Positions 6,998 to 14,384 of a stretch of 15,810 bases of DNA are shown here, piece by piece. The first letter of the stretch is position 1. Each line of letters starts with the position of its first letter. The stretch covers positions 1 through 15,810 of the forward strand of contig CAJMLW010000028.1 in assembly GCA_905214495.1 (NCBI GenBank), given 5' to 3'. The translations under genes and the position numbers were made by a program. This stretch comes from an uncultured bacterium (GTDB lineage: Bacteria > Bacillota > Negativicutes > Veillonellales > Veillonellaceae). Under the pieces are notes generated by a model that was not told where the DNA came from, ran no database searches, and worked only from the letters and a program-made list of their open reading frames with translations.

Positions 6998-8590
6998 TTA
7001 ATACATTTTCTTCAATGTAATACCACTATAATAGTGTCTTAAAATTGTTTGATAATAGTTAGTGTCCCCTGCACCAGCTCGTTTTGCCATTTCAGCAGCG
7101 CCCCATTGTGACATACCAAGACCATGGCCCCACCCATGACCTTTAATGTACACTGTATCATTCTTGCCTGTGAAAGTATGATACGCTTTACCGGTTGAAC
7201 TTGCTGGATTTTGATTGACATAAAAATCAAATAATGTTGACTTTAAACCTAACATGCCCCGTAAATCATCACCACTTACCGTAACCTTACCAGCAGTACC
7301 AACGAAGGTCGCCGATTTAATACGCCCAGACACGCCTCTATCGGCTGTGGCCTTGCCAGGATTTCCCAATGGGGTTAATTGAATACTCTTCAACTTACCC
7401 ACACCCTTACTAGCAGCATTTAACTTGCCCTCTAAAGCGCTCCGGCTTGTGGATACTGTCCAATTTGACGTGCTAGAATTTCTATTTGAAAAATCTTTAA
7501 CACCTTTCAAGTACGGAATATCATTGCCCCATACATTGACACTGTCCTCAGTATAGCCACCACCATCAGAATGGAACAAGGCATTAATAGGACGATTATT
7601 ATATAGCATAACAACGCCTTTAGTATGATTAACAGCAGCCGTAGTACTTTGTGTTTCACCGCTCACACCACCATATACTTGATGATCTGTAGACGTGCTC
7701 ACATCATAGAGCTGATTTTTATTTTCCTCCATCGTATGTAGTGCATACGTACGAGCCGCTACAGCTTGCGCTTCTAAGGCCGCTGCTGGCCAAGATGGAA
7801 TCGCCTCTTGTGGAACAACACCATATAAATACGATTCCAATGGAACTGCATTAATAACCATCATAGTTCCATTATTGGCCCGCAATGTAAGAGACCCTCG
7901 ATACGCTTTGCCTTCAAAGGTAAAAATGTCACCACTCGTAGGTTTTAATGTGACAACAGAATCAAGAGCTTTGCCATTAACAGCAATCTTATTGCCTCGT
8001 ACACCTACGGATATAACCTTATGACTACCAACCTTACCATTATTGCTAGTAAGAACAGTTATGCCATTTACACTTGATACGGAGGCATCTTGACGACGAG
8101 ATCCAAGTAAAACGCGAACGTCCGGTGTATTTTCTACACGAACGCGCGTTGTTACTTGTTCTACTTGATTCTGCGTCACCACTGCAGCCGTTGCACGAGA
8201 CGTTGTAGCAGAGGTCGTAATCTTCGGTTTTACAGTAGTAGTCGCATCCTTTGGATTAGCACTCGCTACGGTCATTACCTTTGGTTTTACATTTGATTGT
8301 GCAGTAACCTTAGGTTTAACAGTTGTAGTTGCTGTAACTTTAGGTCTAATAGTCGTAGATGTAGTAACCTTTGGTGCCGGTTTTGTAACAAGCGGTTTAA
8401 ACGTAGATTTTCCAATCGTTCCACGCACAGCTTTCACAGAATCTTTTCCCGATACCGTTGTTGAGAATTTAGATACAACAGGTTTTGTTCCCGATTTACC
8501 TACTACCTGTGTAGCCTCAACAGTTGCAAAACTATGAATGCCTAACAATAATGTTGTCATAATCATTAATGGTAATTGTTTCTTTTTCAT
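6998..8590 (-). CDS. SpoIID/LytB-domain exported cell wall protein
   Basis: SpoIID of Bacillus is a lytic transglycosylase that cuts glycan strands stripped of stem peptides; related SpoIID/LytB proteins in non-spore-formers act on the envelope. Here a signal peptide or N-terminal anchor (about 1-26) leads into a Thr/Lys/Pro-rich linker with ten-residue repeats (73-126) and then the SpoIID domain from about residue 155. Diagnostic blocks are SYLYGVVPQEAIPSWP (253-268), where Glu262 lies at the position of the catalytic Glu, ALEAQAVAARTYA (271-283), LFHSDGGGYTED, and near the end GHGWGHGLGMSQWGA. At 530 residues it is longer than SpoIID (about 340) because of the linker. It is one base downstream of ruvB. 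Its partner SpoIIP or SpoIIQ is not in view, and a vegetative role is likely. The exact reaction is inferred from the family. Confidence 0.9.
   Translation of the reverse strand: MKKKQLPLMIMTTLLLGIHSFATVEATQVVGKSGTKPVVSKFSTTVSGKDSVKAVRGTIGKSTFKPLVTKPAPKVTTSTTIRPKVTATTTVKPKVTAQSNVKPKVMTVASANPKDATTTVKPKITTSATTSRATAAVVTQNQVEQVTTRVRVENTPDVRVLLGSRRQDASVSSVNGITVLTSNNGKVGSHKVISVGVRGNKIAVNGKALDSVVTLKPTSGDIFTFEGKAYRGSLTLRANNGTMMVINAVPLESYLYGVVPQEAIPSWPAAALEAQAVAARTYALHTMEENKNQLYDVSTSTDHQVYGGVSGETQSTTAAVNHTKGVVMLYNNRPINALFHSDGGGYTEDSVNVWGNDIPYLKGVKDFSNRNSSTSNWTVSTSRSALEGKLNAASKGVGKLKSIQLTPLGNPGKATADRGVSGRIKSATFVGTAGKVTVSGDDLRGMLGLKSTLFDFYVNQNPASSTGKAYHTFTGKNDTVYIKGHGWGHGLGMSQWGAAEMAKRAGAGDTNYYQTILRHYYSGITLKKMY
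8213..8374 (-). repeat. Decapeptide tandem repeat in the SpoIID-like protein
   Basis: Residues 73-126 of the SpoIID-like protein carry a PK dipeptide at 73, 83, 93, 103, 113 and 122, with units such as PKVTATTTVK. At DNA level this is a degenerate 30-bp repeat of about five units. It probably forms an extended wall-spanning spacer, and copy number may vary between strains. Confidence 0.8.
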
Positions 8591-8591
8591 T

Positions 8592-9596
8592 TTATTTCCC
8601 TGTTTGCGAAATACCTAGATGATCATAAGCCAATTTGGTAGCCACACGTCCCCGCGGTGTTCTACCTAAAAATCCCAATTGCATCAAATATGGTTCATAC
8701 ACATCTTCGATAGTATCTCTCTCTTCACTGACAGCAGCCGCTATTGTTTCTATCCCCACAGGGCCACCATCATAATTTTCAATAATACACTTCAACACTC
8801 GTCTATCAATGCGATCAAGTCCCATCTTATCCACATGTAGACGTTTTAGCGCTTCATCTGCAATATCTGCAGTAATAACGCCATTCCCCACAACTTGTGC
8901 AAAATCGCGAACCCGTTTTAACAATCGATTCGCAATACGCGGTGTTCCTCTCGAGCGTCGAGCAATCTCACTAGCACCAGCTTGCTCAATGCCAATATTT
9001 AAGATATCCGCTGCACGAGTTACGATAAATTCTAATTCTTCTTGCTTATAATATTCTAATCGACTCACAATACCGAATCGATCACGCAATGGCGCAGCCA
9101 AAGCACCCGCCCGTGTCGTCGCACCAACCAACGTAAACTTTGGTAAATCAATGCGGACAGAACGCGCACTTGGTCCCTTGCCGATGATGATATCCAAAGC
9201 ATAGTCCTCCATAGCAGAGTACAATACCTCTTCTACACTTCGTGAAAGTCGATGAATCTCATCGATAAACAAAACATCATGTTCATCAAGATTCGTCAAA
9301 ATAGCAGCTAAATCTCCGGCCTTTTCTATAGCAGGACCTGATGTTATACGAAAATTAACACCCAGCTCATTAGCAATAATGCCCGCTAATGTGGTCTTAC
9401 CTAGCCCCGGGGGACCATATAACAGAACATGATCTAAGGCTTCACCACGCTGTTTAGTAGCTTGAATATAAATATTCAGATTATCCTTAGCCTCTCGTTG
9501 GCCAATATACTCATTAAAATACTTAGGTCGCAGACTATATTGCCACATGTCCTCTTCTCGATCACCACCGCCTACGAGGCGTACTTCTTCGTTCAT
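8592..9596 (-). CDS. ruvB: Holliday junction branch migration helicase RuvB
   Basis: The AAA+ motor of the RuvAB complex, which drives branch migration of Holliday junctions during recombinational repair. The 334-residue protein has Walker A GPPGLGKT (61-68), Walker B VLFIDE (108-113), the sensor region GATTRAGALAAPLRDRFG, and the C-terminal winged helix with GFLGRTPRGRVAT. The N-terminal LRPKYFNEYIGQ is the usual RuvB start of the AAA+ core. ATG start with AAAGGA 10 nt upstream; the ruvA stop is 2 nt before the ATG. Nothing unusual in length or motifs. Confidence 0.98.
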   Translation of the reverse strand: MNEEVRLVGGGDREEDMWQYSLRPKYFNEYIGQREAKDNLNIYIQATKQRGEALDHVLLYGPPGLGKTTLAGIIANELGVNFRITSGPAIEKAGDLAAILTNLDEHDVLFIDEIHRLSRSVEEVLYSAMEDYALDIIIGKGPSARSVRIDLPKFTLVGATTRAGALAAPLRDRFGIVSRLEYYKQEELEFIVTRAADILNIGIEQAGASEIARRSRGTPRIANRLLKRVRDFAQVVGNGVITADIADEALKRLHVDKMGLDRIDRRVLKCIIENYDGGPVGIETIAAAVSEERDTIEDVYEPYLMQLGFLGRTPRGRVATKLAYDHLGISQTGK

Positions 9597-9598
9597 GG

Positions 9599-10207
9599 CT
9601 AACGTCCTTTCCCAAGTTCAACTAAACAAGCTTTTATCAATGCAGATACATCTTTTGAACCATCATTTAAGGATTCAACCAGGATTTCTACATCCTTTTG
9701 AGCATATCCTAATGATACCAGTGCCTCAATCGCCTCCCCGCTCGGTCCGCTATGAGTAACATCAATTGGTTGGATGGCTGCAGGTATTTCAACACTAATC
9801 TGAGTCATCTTCGCTAACTTATCCTTTAATTCTAGGACAAGACGCTCTGCCGACTTTTTCCCTATGCCTGGTAATTTTGTTAATTGTTGTACCTGACCAT
9901 TAATAACAGCCAATTTGAAAGCCTCTGGCGTCATGCCGGACAATATGCCTAAGCCTACCTTTGGCCCAATACCAGAAACAGAAATGAGCAGAATAAAAAG
10001 TTCGTACTCATCCTCTGTCCAGAATCCGTATAGTTGCATCGCATCTTCCCGAACATTGAGATAAGTAAACAATGTGGCCTCTTTCCCCTCTATTAATTGT
10101 TGTCGTGTAGTGGTTGGCACATACACACGGTACCCTACACCATGTACATCTACATAACAAGATTCCTTGAATAGATGTGTTACAATGCCTCGTACATACC
10201 CAATCAT
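9599..10207 (-). CDS. ruvA: Holliday junction binding protein RuvA
   Basis: RuvA binds the four-way junction as a tetramer and loads RuvB. The 202-residue protein has the N-terminal OB fold (MIGYVRGIV, YVDVHGVGYRVYVP), two helix-hairpin-helix motifs SGIGPK (78-83) and PGIGKK (113-118) that contact the DNA backbone, and a C-terminal three-helix domain (about 155-202) that contacts RuvB. Its ATG overlaps the ruvC stop as ATGA (10204-10207), which couples the two genes. Confidence 0.97.
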   Translation of the reverse strand: MIGYVRGIVTHLFKESCYVDVHGVGYRVYVPTTTRQQLIEGKEATLFTYLNVREDAMQLYGFWTEDEYELFILLISVSGIGPKVGLGILSGMTPEAFKLAVINGQVQQLTKLPGIGKKSAERLVLELKDKLAKMTQISVEIPAAIQPIDVTHSGPSGEAIEALVSLGYAQKDVEILVESLNDGSKDVSALIKACLVELGKGR

Positions 10208-10701
10208 TTAATTAACCTCATCAATCTATCTTGGTGAGAACTATGCGCCGTACAAATGGCGACTGCTAATGCATCCGCCGTATCATCGGGCTTAATTTTC
10301 TCACGAATCCCCAAAATATTCATAGTCATGTAAATAACCTGATTTTTATCGGCCTTACCATAACCGGTAACAGCCTGTTTAATTTGTAATGGCGTATATT
10401 CATATATAGGTATTCTCTGTTGCTCTGAGGCCAGCAATATAACCCCACGAGCTTGACCTACCTTAATCGCCGTCGTTACATTACGATTAAAAAAGAGTTC
10501 CTCTACACCAAACTTATCCGGCTTATATTCCTCTAAAATATCGCTTAAATCATTAAATAAGATTTCTAAACGCTGTGCATCCGTTAGCTCCTTCGGGGTC
10601 GTAATAGCCCCATAGGCTACTGGCGTTAGTTTGCTTCCCTGCACGTCAATAATGCCATAGCCACAAATTGCCGTACCTGGGTCGATTCCTATAATCCGCA
10701 C
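10204..10701 (-). CDS. ruvC: Crossover junction endodeoxyribonuclease RuvC
   Basis: RuvC cuts Holliday junctions symmetrically after RuvAB migration. The 165-residue RNase H-like fold keeps its acidic site: Asp7 in IGIDPGT, Glu67 in GVEELFF, and Asp140/Asp143 in DDTADALA. The region YTPLQIKQAVTGYGKADK (102-119) is the usual DNA-binding segment. The start is GTG (10699-10701) with GAGGGGG 5-6 nt upstream; the nearby ATG is out of frame. It is the first gene after an extended -10 promoter and heads the ruvCAB order also seen in E. coli. Confidence 0.97.
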   Translation of the reverse strand: MRIIGIDPGTAICGYGIIDVQGSKLTPVAYGAITTPKELTDAQRLEILFNDLSDILEEYKPDKFGVEELFFNRNVTTAIKVGQARGVILLASEQQRIPIYEYTPLQIKQAVTGYGKADKNQVIYMTMNILGIREKIKPDDTADALAVAICTAHSSHQDRLMRLIK

Positions 10702-10767
10702 TCCATCCCCCTCAGTTTAAAAATGAGATAAGCCAATGCTTACCTCGTAACACTCATAATCTATTTC

Positions 10768-10776
10768 ATTATAGCA
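10768..10776 (-). promoter_or_regulatory. Extended -10 promoter before ruvC
   Basis: The minus strand carries TGCTATAAT: a perfect TATAAT at 10768-10773 with the TG extension at 10775-10776. The -35 region is poor (GAATTT at 17 bp spacing), as is common for extended -10 promoters. It lies 67 nt upstream of the ruvC start and downstream of the yebC terminator, so it probably drives the ruvC-to-secF run. No SOS (LexA) box was recognised nearby. Confidence 0.6.
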
Positions 10777-10848
10777 TATTAGAACATCGAAATTCATGAA
10801 ATCACGATATTTTTATTACCTTTTTACAAGGAGAAACTAGACGAAGAC

Positions 10849-10878
10849 AAAAAATGAGGAGTGCTCCTAGAGCACTCC
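10849..10878 (-). terminator. Intrinsic terminator after yebC
   Basis: GGAGTGCTC (10858-10866) is a perfect complement of 10870-10878 with a 3-nt loop. On the minus strand it is followed by TCA and TTTTTT (10854-10849). It starts 9 nt past the yebC stop codon and closes that transcription unit. Confidence 0.92.
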
Positions 10879-10887
10879 CTATTTCTA

Positions 10888-11625
10888 TTATTCTTCTTCG
10901 TCATCTGGCAAAATACCATTGTGATATACGTTTTGTACGTCATCAAGGTCATCCAAAACATCGAGCATTTTTTGCATTTTTACAGCATCGTCACCAGATA
11001 ATTCGATAGTTGTATCTGGAATCATGGTAATCTTTGCCACTTCAGTTTCTATCCCCGCATCAGCCAAGGCTTGTTCTACTGCATCAAAATCTTCTGGCGT
11101 TGTATAGATTTCAAATACATCATCTTCCGTTTTAAGATCTTCTGCACCCGCATCAAGAGCCAACAATGTCAATTCATCTTCATCGTGACCTTCTTTATCG
11201 ATAACGAATACGCCTTTAGATTTAAACATCCAACCTACACAACCGCTTTCACCAAGATTACCACCTTGTTTGGAGAAGGCATGGCGCACATCGGCAGCTG
11301 CACGGTTACGATTATCCGTCATAACCTCTACGGTAACAGCAACACCGGCAGGACCATAACCTTCATATACGATTTCTTCGTATGCGTTCATATCCGTAGC
11401 GCCAACGCCTTTATCGATAGCACGTTGAATATTATCCTTAGGAATATTGTTTTCACGAGCTTTTTGTAAAGCCAATTTCAAGCGCATATTACCTGTTGGG
11501 TCTGCACCACCCATACGTGCTGCTACAGTAATTTCACGACCGATTTTCGTAGCTAATTTAGCCTTCAATGCATCGGTTTTACCTTTTTTATGTTTAATAT
11601 TTGCCCATTTTGAATGTCCTGACAT
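10888..11625 (-). CDS. yebC: YebC/PmpR/TACO1 family protein
   Basis: A 245-residue cytoplasmic protein with the invariant family N-terminus SGHSKWANIKHKKGK and the block RLKLALQKARENNIPKDNI, ending in an acidic tail (DDEEE). The family has long been annotated as transcriptional regulators. More recent work on bacterial YebC proteins and mitochondrial TACO1 points to a role at the ribosome during translation of difficult, proline-rich stretches; which applies here is not visible from sequence. ATG with TAGGAGG 7 nt upstream, 9 nt after the SPOUT methyltransferase gene, so the two are co-transcribed. It lies just upstream of ruvCAB, as in E. coli, but a terminator and a new promoter separate them. 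Confidence 0.95.
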   Translation of the reverse strand: MSGHSKWANIKHKKGKTDALKAKLATKIGREITVAARMGGADPTGNMRLKLALQKARENNIPKDNIQRAIDKGVGATDMNAYEEIVYEGYGPAGVAVTVEVMTDNRNRAAADVRHAFSKQGGNLGESGCVGWMFKSKGVFVIDKEGHDEDELTLLALDAGAEDLKTEDDVFEIYTTPEDFDAVEQALADAGIETEVAKITMIPDTTIELSGDDAVKMQKMLDVLDDLDDVQNVYHNGILPDDEEE

Positions 11626-11634
11626 AGACGCCTC

Positions 11635-12207
11635 CTATTTATTCCACCATGCTTCGCCCCGTAATCGATCCAAGATGATTGAAACGGCACTACGCACAGA
11701 TAAATGATTGTATTCACCGTGGCCATATATAGGTTCTAAAATATAGTCAAAGCTTTCCATCGTTTCTTTTGTCATACCATAACCGGTACCAAATAATACT
11801 AACACAGGGCGGCCCTCATTTTCAAGATGTTCACGCATCCGTGCATAGGAAATTGTATTATCATAGGTCCGAGCATCGGTAGTTGCTATGATGGGTTTCA
11901 CCCCTTCTAACTCCTCAATAGTACGTACTGCAACAGCAATAGAATTAACAAGTTCAACGCCTGTAAAAGCATCTTTTCTATCTGGATTATAGGTACTACC
12001 AAAGCCAGATTTCCAGTGCTCCATAATGGTAGCCGCTAATTCTCGTTGAGCCGGAATGTTGTGAATCACAAAATATTTAGACACATCATAAGTAATAGAT
12101 GCGCGTGCAATATCGTGAATATCATAGTTTGTAATAGCCGTCGTTATTACCTCTTTATGTTTATTCATAATCGGATAATGAACGAGCCCAATATATAAAT
12201 TTGCCAA
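11635..12207 (-). CDS. SPOUT-superfamily RNA methyltransferase (TM1570-like)
   Basis: A 190-residue protein matching the SAM-dependent RNA methyltransferase family typified by Thermotoga TM1570 (Pfam RNA methyltransferase 4 type). Visible blocks: IGLVHYPIMNKHKEVITTA (6-24), TNYDIHDIARASITY (26-40), LVLFGTGYGMT (136-146) and YNHLSVRSAVSIILDRLRG (166-184). The last two form the C-terminal knot that binds S-adenosylmethionine in SPOUT enzymes. The RNA target of this family is not established, to my knowledge. In many Firmicutes it sits with trmD and rimM; here it is next to yebC instead. The start is TTG (12205-12207), supported by AGGAGA 7 nt upstream. A 58-nt gap to the upstream gene holds no clear terminator and no good promoter. 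Confidence 0.88.
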   Translation of the reverse strand: MANLYIGLVHYPIMNKHKEVITTAITNYDIHDIARASITYDVSKYFVIHNIPAQRELAATIMEHWKSGFGSTYNPDRKDAFTGVELVNSIAVAVRTIEELEGVKPIIATTDARTYDNTISYARMREHLENEGRPVLVLFGTGYGMTKETMESFDYILEPIYGHGEYNHLSVRSAVSIILDRLRGEAWWNK

Positions 12208-12265
12208 TACTATGTCTCCTAAATGCTAAACTAACTTTCATTACCATACGTGACCATCGTATCTA

Positions 12266-12826
12266 TTACGAAGCACTAGACCGTGCACCAGCACTACCAA
12301 ATCCAGTTTTCTGTCCTATAGATGATGCTTTCTTACTTCTATTATTCTCGTAATTACGAAAGCTTCTTCCACCGCCATAGCCATGTATGGTTGATCCTGA
12401 TGACGAATATTCAATTGGTTGCTCATAAGGTTTCAATGGCGATGCCACACGATAGGTCATAGTTCGTCCATCCATGCGCGCTGTAGGCGGATTAAAACCA
12501 TGAAATATATAATATCCCGCTGCAATACTTGGTAACAAACTTGCCAAACCGGCATCCCACACTAAGTTCCCACCATTATCACGGTGAAAGGTAACTGAAC
12601 GATTATCATCATATAAGGCGGTTTCTTTACCATCTCCATGGTTTAAAAGAGAATACCGATTACCTTGATTATCCTTTAATCGAACCTCTCCTTCATTTGC
12701 CTCTGGGTAGACTGTATCACATACGGCATAGGCGATATCATTCCAGTAGGAATACATACCAACAAGGCCAGCAACAGCAGCAAAGGCACTTGTTAGATAT
12801 ACGGTTTTCTTACTTGGCTTATACAT
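12266..12826 (-). CDS. Membrane-anchored DUF1190-like (YgiB/YjfM-like) small protein
   Basis: A 186-residue protein of unknown function. An N-terminal hydrophobic segment (about 8-27) after a basic start suggests an anchor with the rest outside the cytoplasm; no proper lipobox is seen (AVC at 34-36 does not fit). A polar region (40-90) is followed by SLLPSIAAGYYIFHGF (96-111), which resembles the FWMPLMAGYMMG segment I recall from E. coli YgiB, then a Gly/Ser/Tyr-rich low-complexity part and a terminal GFGSAGARSSAS (175-186), comparable to the RGGFGES motif near the YgiB C-terminus. The family call is therefore by recalled motif likeness, not by search. The gene is 11 nt downstream of the DUF350 gene with AGGGAG before its ATG. 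Its tail matches that of the partial gene at the right edge of the window. Confidence 0.6.
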   Translation of the reverse strand: MYKPSKKTVYLTSAFAAVAGLVGMYSYWNDIAYAVCDTVYPEANEGEVRLKDNQGNRYSLLNHGDGKETALYDDNRSVTFHRDNGGNLVWDAGLASLLPSIAAGYYIFHGFNPPTARMDGRTMTYRVASPLKPYEQPIEYSSSGSTIHGYGGGRSFRNYENNRSKKASSIGQKTGFGSAGARSSAS

Positions 12827-12837
12827 AAAACGCTCCC

Positions 12838-13269
12838 TTAGTGCACAGCACCGCTAATAACAAGAGCAAGACCTACGAAGATGCCAAATACAAGAATACC
12901 GGCCGCTGTATTACCACGCATAATTTCTTCGGATAATTTATATTTACGATGCCAAATATTGATAAACATATAGCCTGTTACAAATAATACAATGCCAAGC
13001 ACGGCATATACAATACTAGCTACGATGCCATGTAACAAGGATGTATCAGCTGTAGCCACGGCAGGTGACATGATTACAGCGCGCAAAATTTCACCGATAC
13101 CGATAAATGATCCCGCTGAAAGCCAGGCAACAGCACAATTACCACGCTTAATTTCTTCACTAAATTTTCCAGGCACGAAGAAGTCGATAACCGTATTCGC
13201 CGTTAACATCAGTATAATGCCAAAACAAGCATAAAAAATTGTCAATAATACATCTGGTATATAAATCAT
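12838..13269 (-). CDS. DUF350 (YjfL-like) membrane protein
   Basis: A 143-residue integral membrane protein with about four helices. It contains two copies of a motif, FSEEIKRGNCAVA and LSEEIMRGNTAAG, each followed by a glycine-bearing helix (GIGEIL / VGLALV). This internal duplication, with the conserved EEI.RGN.A, is the hallmark of DUF350. The function of DUF350 is unknown; members are often found beside YjfC-type ATP-grasp ligases, as here. The reading frame is open upstream to 13386, but the ATG at 13267-13269 is chosen because a strong TTAGGAGG lies 7 nt before it, overlapping the stop of the previous gene, and because the usual DUF350 length is about 130-145 residues. Confidence 0.85.
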   Translation of the reverse strand: MIYIPDVLLTIFYACFGIILMLTANTVIDFFVPGKFSEEIKRGNCAVAWLSAGSFIGIGEILRAVIMSPAVATADTSLLHGIVASIVYAVLGIVLFVTGYMFINIWHRKYKLSEEIMRGNTAAGILVFGIFVGLALVISGAVH

Positions 13270-13279
13270 AATAAGCCTC

Positions 13280-14350
13280 CTAATAATATAATTTTGTATT
13301 GGATGTGTTGTTAGAGTTGCTGGTAGGATACAATCGTTCGCGTCCCGTATTATCCCGTAGACGTACCATAGTTGCATAAGAATCAAGTATATGTGAGCTA
13401 ATTAATGTACGATCAATAACTTTCCAATCTTCTTGTGTTAATTTTGATTGATCACATATCTTAACCTTAGTTTGTCCATCGATATTAGTGATGATATACA
13501 CCAAATCATCAGAATTAAAGACGATAACTTCATGTCCAACCTCTAAGTTATCCCGTTCATTCTTTATATCACCATTCACAGAATCAATTAAATCTAATGC
13601 AGTACTAACGGGATCCAATGTAGACGTGTATACATATTCACTATCTGAATCTGTTTTTGTATAATACACAGAAGTATCTTGCATATGTTCTTTTACGGTA
13701 TAAGGGAGCCCGACCATAGCACGTATACTATGCCAAGATAAATCATCTTCCGACCAAAGTAAGAATAACAAGAATAGTACTGCACACCCTACGGCGATAG
13801 CAACAGATTCAAATCTCTTTTTCATAGATTTATTACGCATCTTTTGCTTAATAGCTTGAGCGGCTGCATCATTACAAAGACGAATGTTTGCCAACGGGAC
13901 TCGTGACCCTTCAGCAAACAATGTTTTACCTTCAAACCACTCTTCTTCAAAAAAAACGCTAGCACCACCTTCACAAGGCAGTTGATATTCTCTATACCCA
14001 GCGCGATCTCCTACGGAGGCACCACTTTCACCATCGACATCGACAACCTTTTCTAATCCGATTTGATGTAATGTAAAATCTTTCCCCGGCCGTGTATGAT
14101 AGGATGTTCTAGATACGGTACACCATTCATTATCATTGTACTCAATGGTTAACCATATTTTATCGATTCCCTCAACAGCCTCTAGTCCATATTCATGCCA
14201 ATAATCACCTGGTGATTTTGTCATAGACGGCTGGCCCCTATAGGATTGTTCCTTATCTGCTTTTGGAATAATCTCTATATATTTAATTTTCTCAGTGATT
14301 ACATAGCGACTGCCATGAACCTCTAAGACATCATAACAATTAAACTCCAT
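13280..14350 (-). CDS. DUF4178-like protein with one membrane segment
   Basis: A 356-residue protein of unknown function. The N-terminal part contains YDVLEVHGSRYVITEKI, then YWHEYGLE and IWLTIEYNDNEWCTV. This pattern (RY.V, W.EY.L, WL....W) resembles DUF4178, a domain that occurs near DUF350 and GSP-synthase-like genes; the match is from memory. A second Cys/Gly/Glu-rich module follows, then a basic stretch, one clear membrane helix (about 181-199, LFLLFLLW) and a polar C-terminal domain of about 150 residues ending in an Asn/Ser-rich tail. Orientation is uncertain, though the basic residues before the helix suggest the N-terminal part is cytoplasmic. Start: the ATG at 14350 has AGAGAGG about 8 nt upstream; an in-frame ATG at 14374 has no good site. 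It lies between the ligase and DUF350 genes. Confidence 0.65.
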   Translation of the reverse strand: MEFNCYDVLEVHGSRYVITEKIKYIEIIPKADKEQSYRGQPSMTKSPGDYWHEYGLEAVEGIDKIWLTIEYNDNEWCTVSRTSYHTRPGKDFTLHQIGLEKVVDVDGESGASVGDRAGYREYQLPCEGGASVFFEEEWFEGKTLFAEGSRVPLANIRLCNDAAAQAIKQKMRNKSMKKRFESVAIAVGCAVLFLLFLLWSEDDLSWHSIRAMVGLPYTVKEHMQDTSVYYTKTDSDSEYVYTSTLDPVSTALDLIDSVNGDIKNERDNLEVGHEVIVFNSDDLVYIITNIDGQTKVKICDQSKLTQEDWKVIDRTLISSHILDSYATMVRLRDNTGRERLYPTSNSNNTSNTKLYY

Positions 14351-14384
14351 ACGCACCCTCTCTAAAGATTCCATAGTATTTCGC

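Noticed and set aside
8213..8374. The 30-bp periodic repeats as a CRISPR array
   Set aside because: They lie in frame inside the SpoIID-like gene, encode a degenerate Thr/Lys/Pro decapeptide and have no unique spacers.
11071..11469. Open frame of 132 codons on the + strand opposite yebC
   Set aside because: It is antisense to a well-supported gene, is rich in Phe, Ile, Thr and Cys as expected from a reverse complement shadow, has no ribosome site and resembles nothing known. The same applies to the other + strand frames opposite secD, secF and the MFS gene.
12241..12265. Short hairpin ATACG/CGTAT between the DUF1190-like and methyltransferase genes as a terminator
   Set aside because: Only 5 bp of stem with a 7-nt loop and no T-run.
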